64,000 nucleotides of DNA from Veillonella atypica KON (GTDB taxonomy: Bacteria; Bacillota; Negativicutes; Veillonellales; Veillonellaceae). The translations under genes were made by a program, and so were the position numbers. Below are positions 26,099 to 35,830 of this stretch, piece by piece; the stretch's first letter is position 1; each line of letters starts with the position of its first letter. The stretch spans positions 62,001 through 126,000 of the forward strand of contig NZ_PPDE01000011.1 in assembly GCF_002959915.1 (NCBI RefSeq), given 5' to 3'. The notes under the pieces were generated by a model that saw only the letters and a program-made list of their open reading frames with translations, did not search any database and was not told where the DNA came from.

Positions 26099-27442
26099 TT
26101 ACTTGATTATAAGTATTTTTTCATAAGCACTAGGCGTTTCATTACCTTTGTGAGTATAATGGCCATCAACCTCTACATCAACACTGCCTTGATTGGATAA
26201 TTCAAATCCATTGATAGCCCCTAAAGAGGTCAATAGGTTAGCCCCTTCCTCTAGTGTAACACCTACAGATGAAGCATTATGTTTATCTACAGTGGCTACA
26301 ACGAGCTTTTCATCCTTTGTTGTGCCGATGAAACTTCGACTACGATTCGTAGAATCTTTAGGGCCCACATAACTACCATTATGTAAAACCAGTGTGCCCC
26401 CTTCAACCATAGCGCCACCAGCAGTTTCTACCTTCGCAAGTTCCTGACGTGGTTGTAATACAACAGGCGTGCCCACTTTTAAAGATTTTAATGAAGCTAT
26501 GGCCTCACCATGAGCAGACAATACAAATTGATTGTTCCCTAATGCGGAATTGCCATTTCCCACCTTAAGAACCTTCCCATTACTTACTGTCACTTCATAA
26601 CCGAATTCATTTGTATTTGTACTTTCACCAAAACTAGATGTATATAGCGTAAGTGCATTATTTCTACGTGGACCATTTACAGTGGTAATCACCAACGTAG
26701 ATTTAGGTGTCTTAGCCTGCAACAATGGTTTCTTCTCTTCTATAAAATACCCTCTACTTGGTGTATAGCGAAGAACGCCAACGGATTGAATGCGATTTAA
26801 ATCCACCTCACTAGATGCACTAACCGCATACGGTTTATCAAAGCTCTTTCCCGGAACGGATAAACCGACAGCAGCAATGTGTTGCTGTGAAATCGAGGAC
26901 AAAGGCTTTCCACCGGGCACACTTGCTACCACCATTGGTGCATCATTGTTAACTGTCATCGCATAAGCGCGAATTAATCCCTCGTTAACTGCTGTTTTTA
27001 TGTTAGCAGTCTGAATCGATGCACCTACACTTTTCGTTGTCTTCTGACTGTAATCTGAAAACAAATCAACAACCACACGATTGGGATTCGATAGGGTGAA
27101 AGCATGATAATTAATCGATTGATTGGCAGATAGTCTCACTTGTAAACCATCATTAGTAGGTTGAAAGGACATACCTTTCAACACACCGATCTTATGTGTT
27201 GTACGATCTGCGGCATTGGAAATTTTATTAGTTGTATTGGCTAAGTTCAAGGTAACCGTATTTTGGTTTGCGTTATATGACTTAGTCCAGGATAAAGGTA
27301 ATTCAGTCATATCAAAAACAATACGGCTTGCGCCATCATAATCGGATACTCGCACGGCTGTCAAATCACCGGCACAAGCAGTAACAGTAGTTGTTACCAT
27401 AATAGATGCCATTATAGCGGCTGTTTTAAGGCGTATCATCAT
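26099..27442 (-). CDS. Exported AMIN-domain protein with degenerate phosphodiester glycosidase (NAGPA-like) domain
   Basis: A 447-residue exported protein. The signal region ends in VTAC, which fits a lipobox; cleavage at ACA by ordinary signal peptidase is the alternative. An AMIN domain (about 25-125) is typical of proteins that bind peptidoglycan or localise to the septum or envelope. The C-terminal part (about 250-447) resembles phosphodiester glycosidases: RSFIGTTKDEKLVVATVD and VGVTLEEGANLLTSLGA. The NLDGGGS motif expected next is replaced by ELSNQGS (about 414-420), so the domain may be inactive. It has its own promoter and sits upstream of the Mla unit. Confidence 0.72.
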   Translation of the reverse strand: MMIRLKTAAIMASIMVTTTVTACAGDLTAVRVSDYDGASRIVFDMTELPLSWTKSYNANQNTVTLNLANTTNKISNAADRTTHKIGVLKGMSFQPTNDGLQVRLSANQSINYHAFTLSNPNRVVVDLFSDYSQKTTKSVGASIQTANIKTAVNEGLIRAYAMTVNNDAPMVVASVPGGKPLSSISQQHIAAVGLSVPGKSFDKPYAVSASSEVDLNRIQSVGVLRYTPSRGYFIEEKKPLLQAKTPKSTLVITTVNGPRRNNALTLYTSSFGESTNTNEFGYEVTVSNGKVLKVGNGNSALGNNQFVLSAHGEAIASLKSLKVGTPVVLQPRQELAKVETAGGAMVEGGTLVLHNGSYVGPKDSTNRSRSFIGTTKDEKLVVATVDKHNASSVGVTLEEGANLLTSLGAINGFELSNQGSVDVEVDGHYTHKGNETPSAYEKILIIK

Positions 27443-27532
27443 CGAACTCCTTTACGATATATAGAGTTTATAAATTCTGTATGTTAACGTATTCTGTTAT
27501 GAATCAGAACTAGATATAACAACTTAAATCAG

Positions 27533-27560
27533 ATTATACTTCATTATTAATTTTATACAA
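27533..27560 (-). promoter_or_regulatory. Promoter for the AMIN-domain gene
   Basis: TTGTAT (27555-27560) and TATAAT (27533-27538) are 16 bases apart on the minus strand, between the mreB terminator and the gene. Confidence 0.62.
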
Positions 27561-27600
27561 TCTATTCACTTGTAGTATACACTATTTCTCGCAATAATAC

Positions 27601-27633
27601 AAAAAGCTGAGACAGTTTCCCACCTCAGCTTTT
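27601..27633 (-). terminator. Intrinsic terminator after the mreB-like gene
   Basis: A 10-bp stem (27602-27611 with 27624-27633) is followed on the minus strand by a run of T. It lies directly after the stop codon. Confidence 0.87.
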
Positions 27634-27639
27634 CTAATT

Positions 27640-28947
27640 CTATTGTAAGTCTTCTAATGTATCTCGCAATGATGACATTTCATCTAATGTTTTTGCTACC
27701 CCTTTAATTACCGCATACCTTGGTAATTCGACTAAATAAGCAGCTATGCCAACAGATCGAGAAATAACGCGGTCAAGCCCGCTAATCAATGCCCCACCAC
27801 CGGTGAGAATGATACCATGATCGCCTATAGCAGCCACCAATTCAGGTGGCGTTTTTTCCAATATGGACTTAATTGCCTCAAGAATACTCATAACTTGAGA
27901 CTCTAATGCACGCTGTATTTCTAGCGAATGTAATGTAACTATCTTAGGCAAACCGCTAATAACATCACGCCCTCGAATTTCTACCTCTCGCTCTTCAGAA
28001 CGCCGGTCTACAGTGCCTGCAGATATCTTTATTTCTTCCGCCGTTAGAGGACCAATGACAAGCTTTTTCTTGCGTCGTACATATTGAATAATAGCCTCAT
28101 TAAAAGAATCTCCGCCAATACGCAACGATTCACTCACTACGACACCTGTATCACAAAGGACTGCAATATCCGTAGTGCCACCGCCAATATCTACGACCAT
28201 AGCACCGACCTTATCCGCTTCATTTAAATTTGTGCCCATAGCCGCTGCTAAAGGTTCTTCAATAAGAACCGTCTTCTTAGCCCCAGTTCGTAGTAATGCT
28301 TCAAGAATAGCACGTTTTCCAACGGGAGTAATCCCCGATGGAACACAAACAACGATACGTGTTTTCATGAGACGAGATGCAGGAACAACAGAACGAATAA
28401 AATACTTGAGCATGAATTCCGTCATATCGTAATCAGCAATAACGCCTGCCTGCACAGGTCGTATAACTTCAATTCCCGTTGGAGTTCGCCCAATCATGCG
28501 ACGTGCGCTTTCACCTACCGCTAATACATCGCCAGTCCGAGTATCTTTCGCCACACAAGCAGGTTCATCTAGAACAAGTCCTTTGCCCTTGACATAGATT
28601 AAAACATTGGCCGTACCTAAATCGATACCCAAATCAAATGTAAGGGAACGACCAAATTTAAACACCGTTTCTCCTACATTCTGAGGGGATACAATACGCT
28701 TCAATGTCATAGCTGGAGTGGTCTTTGCAATCGGTTTCGTCCGTTTTTGACGGCGCTCTTTACGGCGTAATTCCGTTACCTTGACCATAGCAGCTCGTGA
28801 AGTGCGCTCTACAACCGACTCTTTTTTAGCTTTTGCATCATTATCTTGACTGCGACGCAAAGCCGGCACTTGTTTACGCCGGCTTCGTTTCTTTGTATTC
28901 TGTTTTGGCCTTTTGTTCTTATTCGTCAACCCGAACAATATCGGCAC
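27640..28947 (-). CDS. mreB: MreB/Mbl-type rod shape-determining actin homologue with basic N-terminal extension
   Basis: The actin-fold part (about residues 101-435) has phosphate-1 [13 protein letters not shown], phosphate-2 [14 protein letters not shown] and the adenosine motif [13 protein letters not shown]. MreB filaments guide peptidoglycan synthesis under the membrane. The first 100 residues are unusual: very rich in Lys, Arg and Gln, with no similarity I recognise. The frame starts at a GTG overlapping murA by 29 bases, with AAAAGG upstream. In-frame ATGs at 28788 or 28710 would shorten or remove the extension, but both have weaker ribosome sites. The murA-mreB pairing recalls the murAA-mbl region of Bacillus. 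Confidence 0.87.
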   Translation of the reverse strand: MPILFGLTNKNKRPKQNTKKRSRRKQVPALRRSQDNDAKAKKESVVERTSRAAMVKVTELRRKERRQKRTKPIAKTTPAMTLKRIVSPQNVGETVFKFGRSLTFDLGIDLGTANVLIYVKGKGLVLDEPACVAKDTRTGDVLAVGESARRMIGRTPTGIEVIRPVQAGVIADYDMTEFMLKYFIRSVVPASRLMKTRIVVCVPSGITPVGKRAILEALLRTGAKKTVLIEEPLAAAMGTNLNEADKVGAMVVDIGGGTTDIAVLCDTGVVVSESLRIGGDSFNEAIIQYVRRKKKLVIGPLTAEEIKISAGTVDRRSEEREVEIRGRDVISGLPKIVTLHSLEIQRALESQVMSILEAIKSILEKTPPELVAAIGDHGIILTGGGALISGLDRVISRSVGIAAYLVELPRYAVIKGVAKTLDEMSSLRDTLEDLQ

Positions 28948-30184
28948 CTAACCTTTTCAATTTACCCACTAAATCATCATAACCGCGATCGATATGATGT
29001 AAACGACCTATTTCTGTTGTGCCTTCCGCAGCTAAGCCTGCACAAACTAAAGCCGCCCCAGCACGTAAATCAGTTGCATTCACAACAGCGCCATGTAAGG
29101 ATTGCATCCCTTCTACGATAGCTTGTCGATTATCAATATCTATATGAGCACCCATCTTACGCAATTCAGCGACATGCATAAAACGATTTTCAAATACGGT
29201 TTCCGTTACTGTGCTTGTACCTTCCGCAATAGTAGTGAACGCCATAAATTGAGCTTGCATATCTGTAGGGAATCCAGGATATGGTAATGTTTTAATATCT
29301 ACAGCTTTTAAGCCTTTGCCTGTGCTAATAACACGAATACCGTCAATATCTTCTTCTACGGTAACGCCTGCTTCTTTCAATTTAGCCACTACGGGTTTCA
29401 AATGTTCAGGTAATGCATTTTCTACGAATACATCACCGCCAGCCATAGCCGCAGCAATTAAATATGTACCAGCTTCAATACGATCTGGAATAACGGTATG
29501 GATAGCACCATGCAAGGATTCTACACCTTCAATACGAATCACATTCGTACCTGCACCGCGAATGTTAGCCCCCATCGCATTCAAGAATGTAGCTAAATCA
29601 ACGATTTCTGGTTCTTCTGCAGCATTTTCAATAACTGTTTTACCCTTAGCCATAGAAGCAGCCATGATTACATTTTCAGTGGCCCCTACACTTGGGAAAT
29701 CCAAGTAAATTTGAGTGCCTTGTAAGCCCTCTGGAGCATGTGCATATACATAATCTTCTGTGATTTCAATTTTTGCACCCAATGCTTCAAACGCTTTTAA
29801 ATGTAAATCGATAGGGCGCGCACCAATAGCACAACCACCAGGCATAGAAATCTTAGCTTCCCCTTTGCGAGCCAATAATGGTCCCATCACAAGGAAGGAT
29901 GCTCTCATTTTGCGTACCAATTCATAAGGAGCTTCGGTAGCCGTCAACATGGATGCATCGAAGATAATTTCATCATCAGCTTCGTTTCGTGTAATCTTAA
30001 CGCCCAAAGACTCAATAACTTGGGAGATGGTACCAACATCCTCTAAATTTGGAATTTCCAATAATTTACTCGGTGTTGATGCTAATAAAGTAGCTGCAAT
30101 AATAGGCAACACCGCATTTTTCGCACTACTAACGCGCACGCGACCATTCAGCTGATTACCGCCTTTAATAACGAGCTTTTCCAA
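28919..30184 (-). CDS. murA: UDP-N-acetylglucosamine 1-carboxyvinyltransferase
   Basis: MurA transfers enolpyruvate from PEP to UDP-GlcNAc, the first committed step of peptidoglycan synthesis. A TTG at 30184 is taken as start: AGGAGG lies 6 bases upstream, and [14 protein letters not shown] then begins the protein as in the family. This gives 421 residues, the usual length; an upstream ATG at 30247 would add an unsupported 21-residue lead. The active-site loop has the Cys in [14 protein letters not shown], the residue attacked by fosfomycin. The 3' end overlaps the mreB-like gene by 29 bases. Confidence 0.95.
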   Translation of the reverse strand: MEKLVIKGGNQLNGRVRVSSAKNAVLPIIAATLLASTPSKLLEIPNLEDVGTISQVIESLGVKITRNEADDEIIFDASMLTATEAPYELVRKMRASFLVMGPLLARKGEAKISMPGGCAIGARPIDLHLKAFEALGAKIEITEDYVYAHAPEGLQGTQIYLDFPSVGATENVIMAASMAKGKTVIENAAEEPEIVDLATFLNAMGANIRGAGTNVIRIEGVESLHGAIHTVIPDRIEAGTYLIAAAMAGGDVFVENALPEHLKPVVAKLKEAGVTVEEDIDGIRVISTGKGLKAVDIKTLPYPGFPTDMQAQFMAFTTIAEGTSTVTETVFENRFMHVAELRKMGAHIDIDNRQAIVEGMQSLHGAVVNATDLRAGAALVCAGLAAEGTTEIGRLHHIDRGYDDLVGKLKRLGADIVRVDE

Positions 30185-30214
30185 AAGAATTCCTCCTACA
30201 TTTCTTATATCAAA

Positions 30215-30238
30215 ATGGTTATGTTCATGTATAACCAT
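30215..30238. repeat. Inverted repeat in the murA leader
   Basis: ATGGTTAT (30215-30222) and ATAACCAT (30231-30238) form a perfect 8-bp inverted repeat with an 8-base spacer. It lies between the predicted murA transcription start and the ribosome site. It could be an operator or a leader hairpin. Confidence 0.45.
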
Positions 30239-30267
30239 ATTCGCCACACTGTTATATACTAACGATT

Positions 30268-30297
30268 ATTATACTATTTTTTAGGCTTTCTCATCAA
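30268..30297 (-). promoter_or_regulatory. Promoter for murA
   Basis: TTGATG (30292-30297), an 18-base spacer and TATAAT (30268-30273) lie on the minus strand just after the glpX terminator. Confidence 0.7.
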
Positions 30298-30298
30298 G

Positions 30299-30334
30299 TA
30301 AAACCCCTAAGATTATCAATCTAATCTTAGGGGT
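30299..30334 (-). terminator. Intrinsic terminator after glpX
   Basis: A perfect 13-bp stem (30303-30315 with 30322-30334) containing CCCC/GGGG is followed on the minus strand by TTTT. Confidence 0.88.
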
Positions 30335-30365
30335 CTACACAGACTATTTACTGAAAGCAAAGAAA

Positions 30366-31328
30366 TTAACGAGCTTTCAATGTTGTTAATTTTTCATCTC
30401 TATGAATAGTATCTAGGAATCGTACAGTGCCTGTTTTAGAACGCATTACAATAGTATGCGTACGAGCACCGCCTGGGAAGTATTGAATAGGATTCAATAA
30501 GTTACCACGTGTAATAGCTGTAGCAGCAAAGATTACGTCGTCAGTACGAACCAAATCATCAAGTGTCAATACTTGGTTAACATCTTTGACACCCATTTCA
30601 TGACAACGACGAATTTCTTCTTCATTTCCTGGTTTCAAACGAGCTTGCATATCGCCACCTGCACATTTAAGTGCTGCTGCAGCTAATACGCCTTCTGGTG
30701 CACCACCAGTACCGACAACCATATGTACGCCAGAACCTTCGATACAGCATTCCATTGCAGGGTTAACATCACCATCAGAAATAAGCATAATGCGAGCGCC
30801 TAAATCACGAGCTTCCTTCATTAAACCATAATGGCGTTCACGATCTAGCATTACCAAGTTGATTTCATCAACCTTACGGCCCATCTTTGCAGCTACGTTT
30901 TGAATATTTTCTGTCAAAGATTTTGTAATATCAATAGCGCCAGCACCACGAGGACCTACACAAATCTTTTCCATGTACATGTCAGGTGCATGTAACAAGC
31001 CACCCTTTTCAGCAATTGCCATAACAGCAATAGCACCATTTTGTCCTTTGGCAATCAAATTTGTGCCTTCAATCGGATCTACTGCAATATCTACTTCTGG
31101 ACCGCCAGCACCAACATGTTCACCAATATATAACATTGGAGCTTCGTCGATTTCACCTTCACCGATAACAACGGTACCGGAAATACGGACAGAGTCAAAT
31201 GCTTGACGCATTGCATCAACAGCTAAGCCATCAGCTTCGTCTTTTTGACCACGACCTAACAAACGACCACTACGAAGTGCAGCTGCTTCGACTACACGAG
31301 CAAATTCTAAAGATAAAGTACGATCCAT
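30366..31328 (-). CDS. glpX: Class II fructose-1,6-bisphosphatase
   Basis: GlpX removes the 1-phosphate of fructose-1,6-bisphosphate, the irreversible step of gluconeogenesis. The 320-residue length is normal. Family motifs are present: GEGEIDEAPMLYIGE and DPIEGTN for metal and substrate binding, and GTGGAPEGV. It lies 33 bases after the transaldolase-like gene, so the pair could make hexose and pentose phosphates from C3 precursors. That fits an organism living on lactate and other organic acids rather than sugar, as known for Veillonella (inference from genus). Confidence 0.95.
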   Translation of the reverse strand: MDRTLSLEFARVVEAAALRSGRLLGRGQKDEADGLAVDAMRQAFDSVRISGTVVIGEGEIDEAPMLYIGEHVGAGGPEVDIAVDPIEGTNLIAKGQNGAIAVMAIAEKGGLLHAPDMYMEKICVGPRGAGAIDITKSLTENIQNVAAKMGRKVDEINLVMLDRERHYGLMKEARDLGARIMLISDGDVNPAMECCIEGSGVHMVVGTGGAPEGVLAAAALKCAGGDMQARLKPGNEEEIRRCHEMGVKDVNQVLTLDDLVRTDDVIFAATAITRGNLLNPIQYFPGGARTHTIVMRSKTGTVRFLDTIHRDEKLTTLKAR

Positions 31329-31361
31329 TTTAGGGCCTCCTTAAAAAGATGTTTATATTAC

Positions 31362-32006
31362 TTATTGATTAGCTTGTTTCCAATCAGCCATGAATTTTTC
31401 TAAACCTGCATCGGTCAATGGATGTTTCATAGCTTGTAACAACACTTTATATGGCACTGTTGCAATATGGGCACCAGCTTTCGCACATTGTAAAATATGC
31501 AATGGTGTACGTACGCTAGCAGCGATAATTTCAGTATTAATACCGTGAATAGCGAAGATATCTGCAATGTCTTGAATTAAGGTCAATCCATCCATGCTAA
31601 TATCGTCAATACGTCCAACAAAAGGACTCACAAATGTAGCACCAGCGCGAGCCGCCAATAATGCTTGATTAGCAGAGAAAATCAATGTTACATTTGTCTT
31701 AATGCCTTCTTTTGAAAGCACTGCAACGGCTTTTAAGCCTTCTGGAGTCATTGGAATTTTAACAACCACATTAGATCCCAGTTTTACAAGCTCATGCGCT
31801 TCTTCAATCATACCCGGTGCATCACTAGCAATGACCTCTGCACTCACAGGGCCATCTACAAGATCCGCGATTTCTTTAATTACTTGTTTTAAATCGCGTT
31901 TAGCTTTCACAATTAGGGATGGGTTTGTCGTTACCCCGTCGATAAAGCCATAAGAGTAAGCATCTTTAATTTCACTAAATTCGGCTGTATCTATAAAGAA
32001 TTTCAT
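31362..32006 (-). CDS. fsa: Transaldolase / fructose-6-phosphate aldolase (small type)
   Basis: A 214-residue small-type transaldolase of the FSA/TalC family. It starts [13 protein letters not shown] and holds the Schiff-base Lys region in [12 protein letters not shown], then [19 protein letters not shown] and FVGRIDDI. Family members act either as transaldolase in the non-oxidative pentose pathway or as fructose-6-phosphate aldolase. Sequence alone does not settle which, but transaldolase activity is the commoner role in Firmicutes. It lies 9 bases after serS and before glpX. Confidence 0.9.
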   Translation of the reverse strand: MKFFIDTAEFSEIKDAYSYGFIDGVTTNPSLIVKAKRDLKQVIKEIADLVDGPVSAEVIASDAPGMIEEAHELVKLGSNVVVKIPMTPEGLKAVAVLSKEGIKTNVTLIFSANQALLAARAGATFVSPFVGRIDDISMDGLTLIQDIADIFAIHGINTEIIAASVRTPLHILQCAKAGAHIATVPYKVLLQAMKHPLTDAGLEKFMADWKQANQ

Positions 32007-32015
32007 GGGACCTCC

Positions 32016-33296
32016 TTATTTGGTAGGCGTAATTTTTTCTACGCCGCCCATGTATGGAACCAACACCTTAGGAATCACAACGGAACCATCTTGTTGTTGA
32101 TTATTTTCCAAAATTGCCGCTACGGTACGACCTACTGCAAGGCCAGAACCATTCAATGTATGAACGAATTCAGGTTTGCCTTTAGGACCACGACGGAATT
32201 TAATATTTGCACGACGAGCTTGGAAGTCCGTCATATTGGAGCAAGAAGAAATTTCTCTATATTTATTTTGTGCAGGCATCCATACTTCTACATCATACGT
32301 TTTAGCAGAACCAAAGCCGATATCACCGGTACACAATGTGATAACACGGAATGGCAATTCTAATAGGCGCAATACTTCCTCTGCATTGTCTGTCAATTTT
32401 TCTAATTCATTCCAAGAGTCTTCTGGTTTTGAAAGTTTTACCATTTCTACCTTGTTAAATTGATGTTGACGAATCAAGCCACGTGTATCACGACCAGCAG
32501 AGCCCGCTTCAGCACGGAAACATGCAGTAAACGCAGTGTAATATTTAGGTAATTCGTCTTCGCTCAAGATTTCACCGCTGTGATAATTTGTCAATGTAAC
32601 CTCTGCAGTAGGAATCAAGAAGTATTCTGTATCCTCAACGTGGTACATATCTTCAGCAAATTTAGGCAATTGACCTGTACCTGTCAAGGTTTCACGAGTT
32701 ACCATGTATGGTGTCATCATTTCTGTATAGCCTTGCTTATCAACATGAAGATCAACCATGAAGTTAATAAGAGCACGTTCTAAACGAGCACCTAAACCTT
32801 TATATACGGTAAAGCGAGCACCGGACATTTTTACAGCACGGTTAAAATCAAGAATATCTAAGTCTTCGCCGATATCCCAATGTGCTTTTGGTTCAAAATC
32901 AAATTGACGTGGTTCGCCCCATTTGCGTTGTTCTACATTTTCATCTTCATCAGCACCAACAGGAACAGATGCGTCACACATATTTGGCAACATCAATGCA
33001 GCATTGCGCAAAGATTCTTCTACTTCGCGAATGCGACCATCTAACTCAGAAATTTCGTCGCCAACGCGTTTCATTTCTGCAATTTTATCATCTGCATTTT
33101 CTTTATTGCGTTTTAATTGGCTGATTTCTTCTGTTACAGAATTACGTAATGCCTTTAATTCTTCAACCTTTTGAATCAATTGTTTTCGTTCATCATACGC
33201 AGCAACAAAGGTGTCAAGATCACCCTTTGTATGACGATTATCCAAATTTTGTTTTACTAATTCGAGATTTTCTCGGACAAATTTCAAATCTAACAT
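32016..33296 (-). CDS. serS: Seryl-tRNA synthetase
   Basis: A class II synthetase of 426 residues. The N-terminal long antiparallel coiled coil that contacts tRNA-Ser is clear (about 30-100). Then come the catalytic motifs, including [15 protein letters not shown], the class II motif [21 protein letters not shown] and the C-terminal [17 protein letters not shown]. The ATG at 33296 is preferred over 33326: it matches the family start [12 protein letters not shown] and has AGAGG upstream. No T-box leader is visible in the short upstream region. Confidence 0.97.
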   Translation of the reverse strand: MLDLKFVRENLELVKQNLDNRHTKGDLDTFVAAYDERKQLIQKVEELKALRNSVTEEISQLKRNKENADDKIAEMKRVGDEISELDGRIREVEESLRNAALMLPNMCDASVPVGADEDENVEQRKWGEPRQFDFEPKAHWDIGEDLDILDFNRAVKMSGARFTVYKGLGARLERALINFMVDLHVDKQGYTEMMTPYMVTRETLTGTGQLPKFAEDMYHVEDTEYFLIPTAEVTLTNYHSGEILSEDELPKYYTAFTACFRAEAGSAGRDTRGLIRQHQFNKVEMVKLSKPEDSWNELEKLTDNAEEVLRLLELPFRVITLCTGDIGFGSAKTYDVEVWMPAQNKYREISSCSNMTDFQARRANIKFRRGPKGKPEFVHTLNGSGLAVGRTVAAILENNQQQDGSVVIPKVLVPYMGGVEKITPTK

Positions 33297-33347
33297 AGTA
33301 TCAGCCTCTTCTATTATGTCGTACAATTTAGTATTTTAATACACTTA

Positions 33348-33356
33348 AGTATACCA
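33348..33356 (-). promoter_or_regulatory. Extended -10 promoter for serS
   Basis: The minus strand reads TGGTATACT between the CDF gene and serS. A -35 is not clear. It would give serS, the transaldolase gene and glpX their own transcript. Confidence 0.45.
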
Positions 33357-33368
33357 TAAAATATAGCA

Positions 33369-34322
33369 TTATTCATCATCTTCTTCATCGAGAAGATAAT
33401 CCTTAGCCATCCATTTACGGGTCGCAGTGAAGGAAATGGTGACCCATTTCTCTGTAGGATTACCGCCGATTTCTTCATCGATTTCATTTCGAATACGATC
33501 GAGTTCCGCTATTGTTTGATAAGGAAACTTCTTTGGCACTAGAATATCAATCTCTATGATGCGCGAGTTACCATAAGCCTGTACACTCGTCACATAATCC
33601 TTAAATGAATATTTTTCCATAAAACGATCCATGATTTCTTGTACCTCATCATGCAAAGATGAAGGCGCCCACCCCAAGATTTGTTTTGTAGAAGGTACAA
33701 TAATCTTAATAACAGATGGTGTCATTTGCAATGCTAGTACGATCAAAACGATAGGGTCAATATATACCGCCCAATAACTGTATGATGTATCCTCTAAAAG
33801 GATTGCGGCTATAAAGCTGATGAGGATGGCTGCCTCGAGCCACGCGTCAACAGACCAACTTACATTATCAAACTTGATTAGATTCGATTGTAAGCTTTTA
33901 TTAATGCGATGTACATAAAAATAATATGCTGTATCAGCTATAGTAAAGAAAATAGCATAGTAAATAGCTATACCGAAATCAACATGGCGACCACCATTTA
34001 GTAAATCCCCTATACCACTAATCAATGCGTATAATACGATCAATAGAATAAAGAATCCTTCAACAACGAGCACAAGAGGCTCAAATTGCCAATATCCAAA
34101 CTGGAACCGTTTACTTGTCTCGCGCGCTACCAATTTGGCCGTCATAAGCATCATAATCTTAATGATTACATCGATGAATGAAAATATACCATCTAATAAT
34201 ACGGCACTAGAACCAGTAATTACACCCATAATAGTACCACTAACGGCCACCAACGACATTAATGCAACGGATTGCTTTAGTAATCGTTGTTCTATGGAAC
34301 GCCTTGCAGCTAATATATCCAT
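33369..34322 (-). CDS. Cation diffusion facilitator (CDF) family transporter
   Basis: A 317-residue inner-membrane protein with about six hydrophobic segments in the first 205 residues and a cytoplasmic alpha/beta C-terminal domain (about 215-300). Asp-containing patterns in the second and fifth helices (LLDGIFSFIDVI and SVDAWLE) lie where CDF proteins bind the transported metal, but the usual His-rich site is missing. The metal (Zn, Mn, Fe or another) cannot be assigned. It has its own promoter and no terminator before serS. Confidence 0.85.
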   Translation of the reverse strand: MDILAARRSIEQRLLKQSVALMSLVAVSGTIMGVITGSSAVLLDGIFSFIDVIIKIMMLMTAKLVARETSKRFQFGYWQFEPLVLVVEGFFILLIVLYALISGIGDLLNGGRHVDFGIAIYYAIFFTIADTAYYFYVHRINKSLQSNLIKFDNVSWSVDAWLEAAILISFIAAILLEDTSYSYWAVYIDPIVLIVLALQMTPSVIKIIVPSTKQILGWAPSSLHDEVQEIMDRFMEKYSFKDYVTSVQAYGNSRIIEIDILVPKKFPYQTIAELDRIRNEIDEEIGGNPTEKWVTISFTATRKWMAKDYLLDEEDDE

Positions 34323-34352
34323 AATTACCCCCTTTTATACCTATATTATTTT

Positions 34353-34381
34353 ATTATACCCTAATATTGAGTATTTTTAAA
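34353..34381 (-). promoter_or_regulatory. Promoter for the CDF transporter
   Basis: TTTAAA (34376-34381, weak -35), a 17-base spacer and a perfect TATAAT (34353-34358) lie just after the potE terminator on the minus strand. Confidence 0.5.
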
Positions 34382-34390
34382 ATCACACAG

Positions 34391-34438
34391 AAAAAGCCCT
34401 CAGCTATTAGAATTCTATACTTCTAATAACTGAGGGCT
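34391..34438 (-). terminator. Intrinsic terminator after potE
   Basis: A long stem of about 18 bp with one mismatch (34395-34412 with 34421-34438) is followed by TTTTT on the minus strand. It closes the speF-potE operon. Confidence 0.9.
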
Positions 34439-34489
34439 ATTCAAAGGAGATAGTATCACCAAATCTCTTATAGTAATAGTTTAATTATA

Positions 34490-35809
34490 CTATTTTCCAA
34501 TATTATGTTCTAAATCAAAGCGATCAGATACGAAACCGTATAATGTCCAACCGGCAAAGGTTACAATAGAACCGTATGTCATAGCTTCAAAACCAGATGC
34601 ATACAATGCATATAAGCTATATAAGGAACCGATAAAGGCGATGAATGTCGTACCTTTAAGTTCACTACCAGCACGTTTTGCAGCTTTCATCAATACGATA
34701 ACAGCACCCATGGATAATAGATAAGGAATAATATTCGTTACAACGGCCAAGTTAACCAATGTTTCGAATTGTTCGCTTAAGGAAGGACTGATTGTCATCA
34801 AACTCATTAGAGATTGCAAGATAGTAATTGTTACCATACCAACTACTGGAGCATCTTTAGATGTAATTTTACTGAACAATTTAGGGAAGTAACCTTCGTC
34901 AGCGGCGCCTTTAAATACGTTCGCAATCGTGAACTGCCAACCAAGCAAGGAACCGAAGCAAGACATAACCATAAGGCCCATTACAATCTTACCAACTGTA
35001 CCATTGAACATGGAAGCAAATGCTAAACCGAATGGTGCATTACTATTAACGAGTTCGCTAGCTGGTACGATACCAAACATCATGTTAGTGGAAACGATAT
35101 AAATCGCAGCAGCGCCTAATGTACCACCAAGAACGGCTTTTGGTACATTCTTTTCTGGATTATCTACAGCATCAGCGTTAGCACATGCAGATTCTAGACC
35201 AAGGAAAGCCCACAATGTCATAGCGATAGAGTTTGTAGCTGCTTCGCCAAATGGCATGTTGTTGACATTCCAGTTTGCCACATACATATCTGCGGAGAAA
35301 TATGCCCAGCCTACAGTACTAATTACAAGTACTGGTGCAATAACGCCCCATACGGTAAAGCTAGATACACGACCTGTAATACTAGCACCACCAAAGTTCA
35401 ATACTGTTGCAAGCCATAATGTGAAAATTGTATAAATACCAGTCATTAATGGTGTTAATGTTGCATCAGCAAAGGTTGCTGCATAACCTACAGCGGAAAT
35501 AGCAATCGCAATATTAGCAATCAAAAGAGATACACCATAGGTATAGTTTGCCATAAAGTTCCCCGCTTTACCGAAGGAATATTCAGCATAACCACCCATG
35601 CCGCCACCCTTGCGTCCATACATACCACATTTAGCAAATGCGTATGCCAAACACATGGAGCCTACGGCTGTGATCAACCAAGATACGATTGAAAGAGCAC
35701 CTACCTGTGCCAACTTTGTTGGCAACATGATAATACCGGAGCCCATCATATTTACAGCTGTTAAAATTGTCAGCTGCAATACGGACATTTTATTTTTGCC
35801 TGTACTCAT
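34490..35809 (-). CDS. potE: Putrescine/ornithine antiporter PotE
   Basis: A 439-residue APC-superfamily transporter with about 12 hydrophobic segments. From memory of E. coli PotE, long stretches are nearly identical, for example NMMGSGIIMLPTKLA, NFMANYTYGVSLLIAN and TLWAFLGLESACAN. PotE exchanges external ornithine for internal putrescine, completing an acid-resistance and energy cycle with SpeF, encoded just upstream. The similarity is higher than expected between a Firmicute and an enterobacterium, so horizontal transfer is likely (inference). CadB (lysine/cadaverine) is the nearest alternative, but the SpeF partner favours PotE. Confidence 0.93.
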   Translation of the reverse strand: MSTGKNKMSVLQLTILTAVNMMGSGIIMLPTKLAQVGALSIVSWLITAVGSMCLAYAFAKCGMYGRKGGGMGGYAEYSFGKAGNFMANYTYGVSLLIANIAIAISAVGYAATFADATLTPLMTGIYTIFTLWLATVLNFGGASITGRVSSFTVWGVIAPVLVISTVGWAYFSADMYVANWNVNNMPFGEAATNSIAMTLWAFLGLESACANADAVDNPEKNVPKAVLGGTLGAAAIYIVSTNMMFGIVPASELVNSNAPFGLAFASMFNGTVGKIVMGLMVMSCFGSLLGWQFTIANVFKGAADEGYFPKLFSKITSKDAPVVGMVTITILQSLMSLMTISPSLSEQFETLVNLAVVTNIIPYLLSMGAVIVLMKAAKRAGSELKGTTFIAFIGSLYSLYALYASGFEAMTYGSIVTFAGWTLYGFVSDRFDLEHNIGK

Positions 35810-35830
35810 AGTTTTACCACCTTTTTATTG

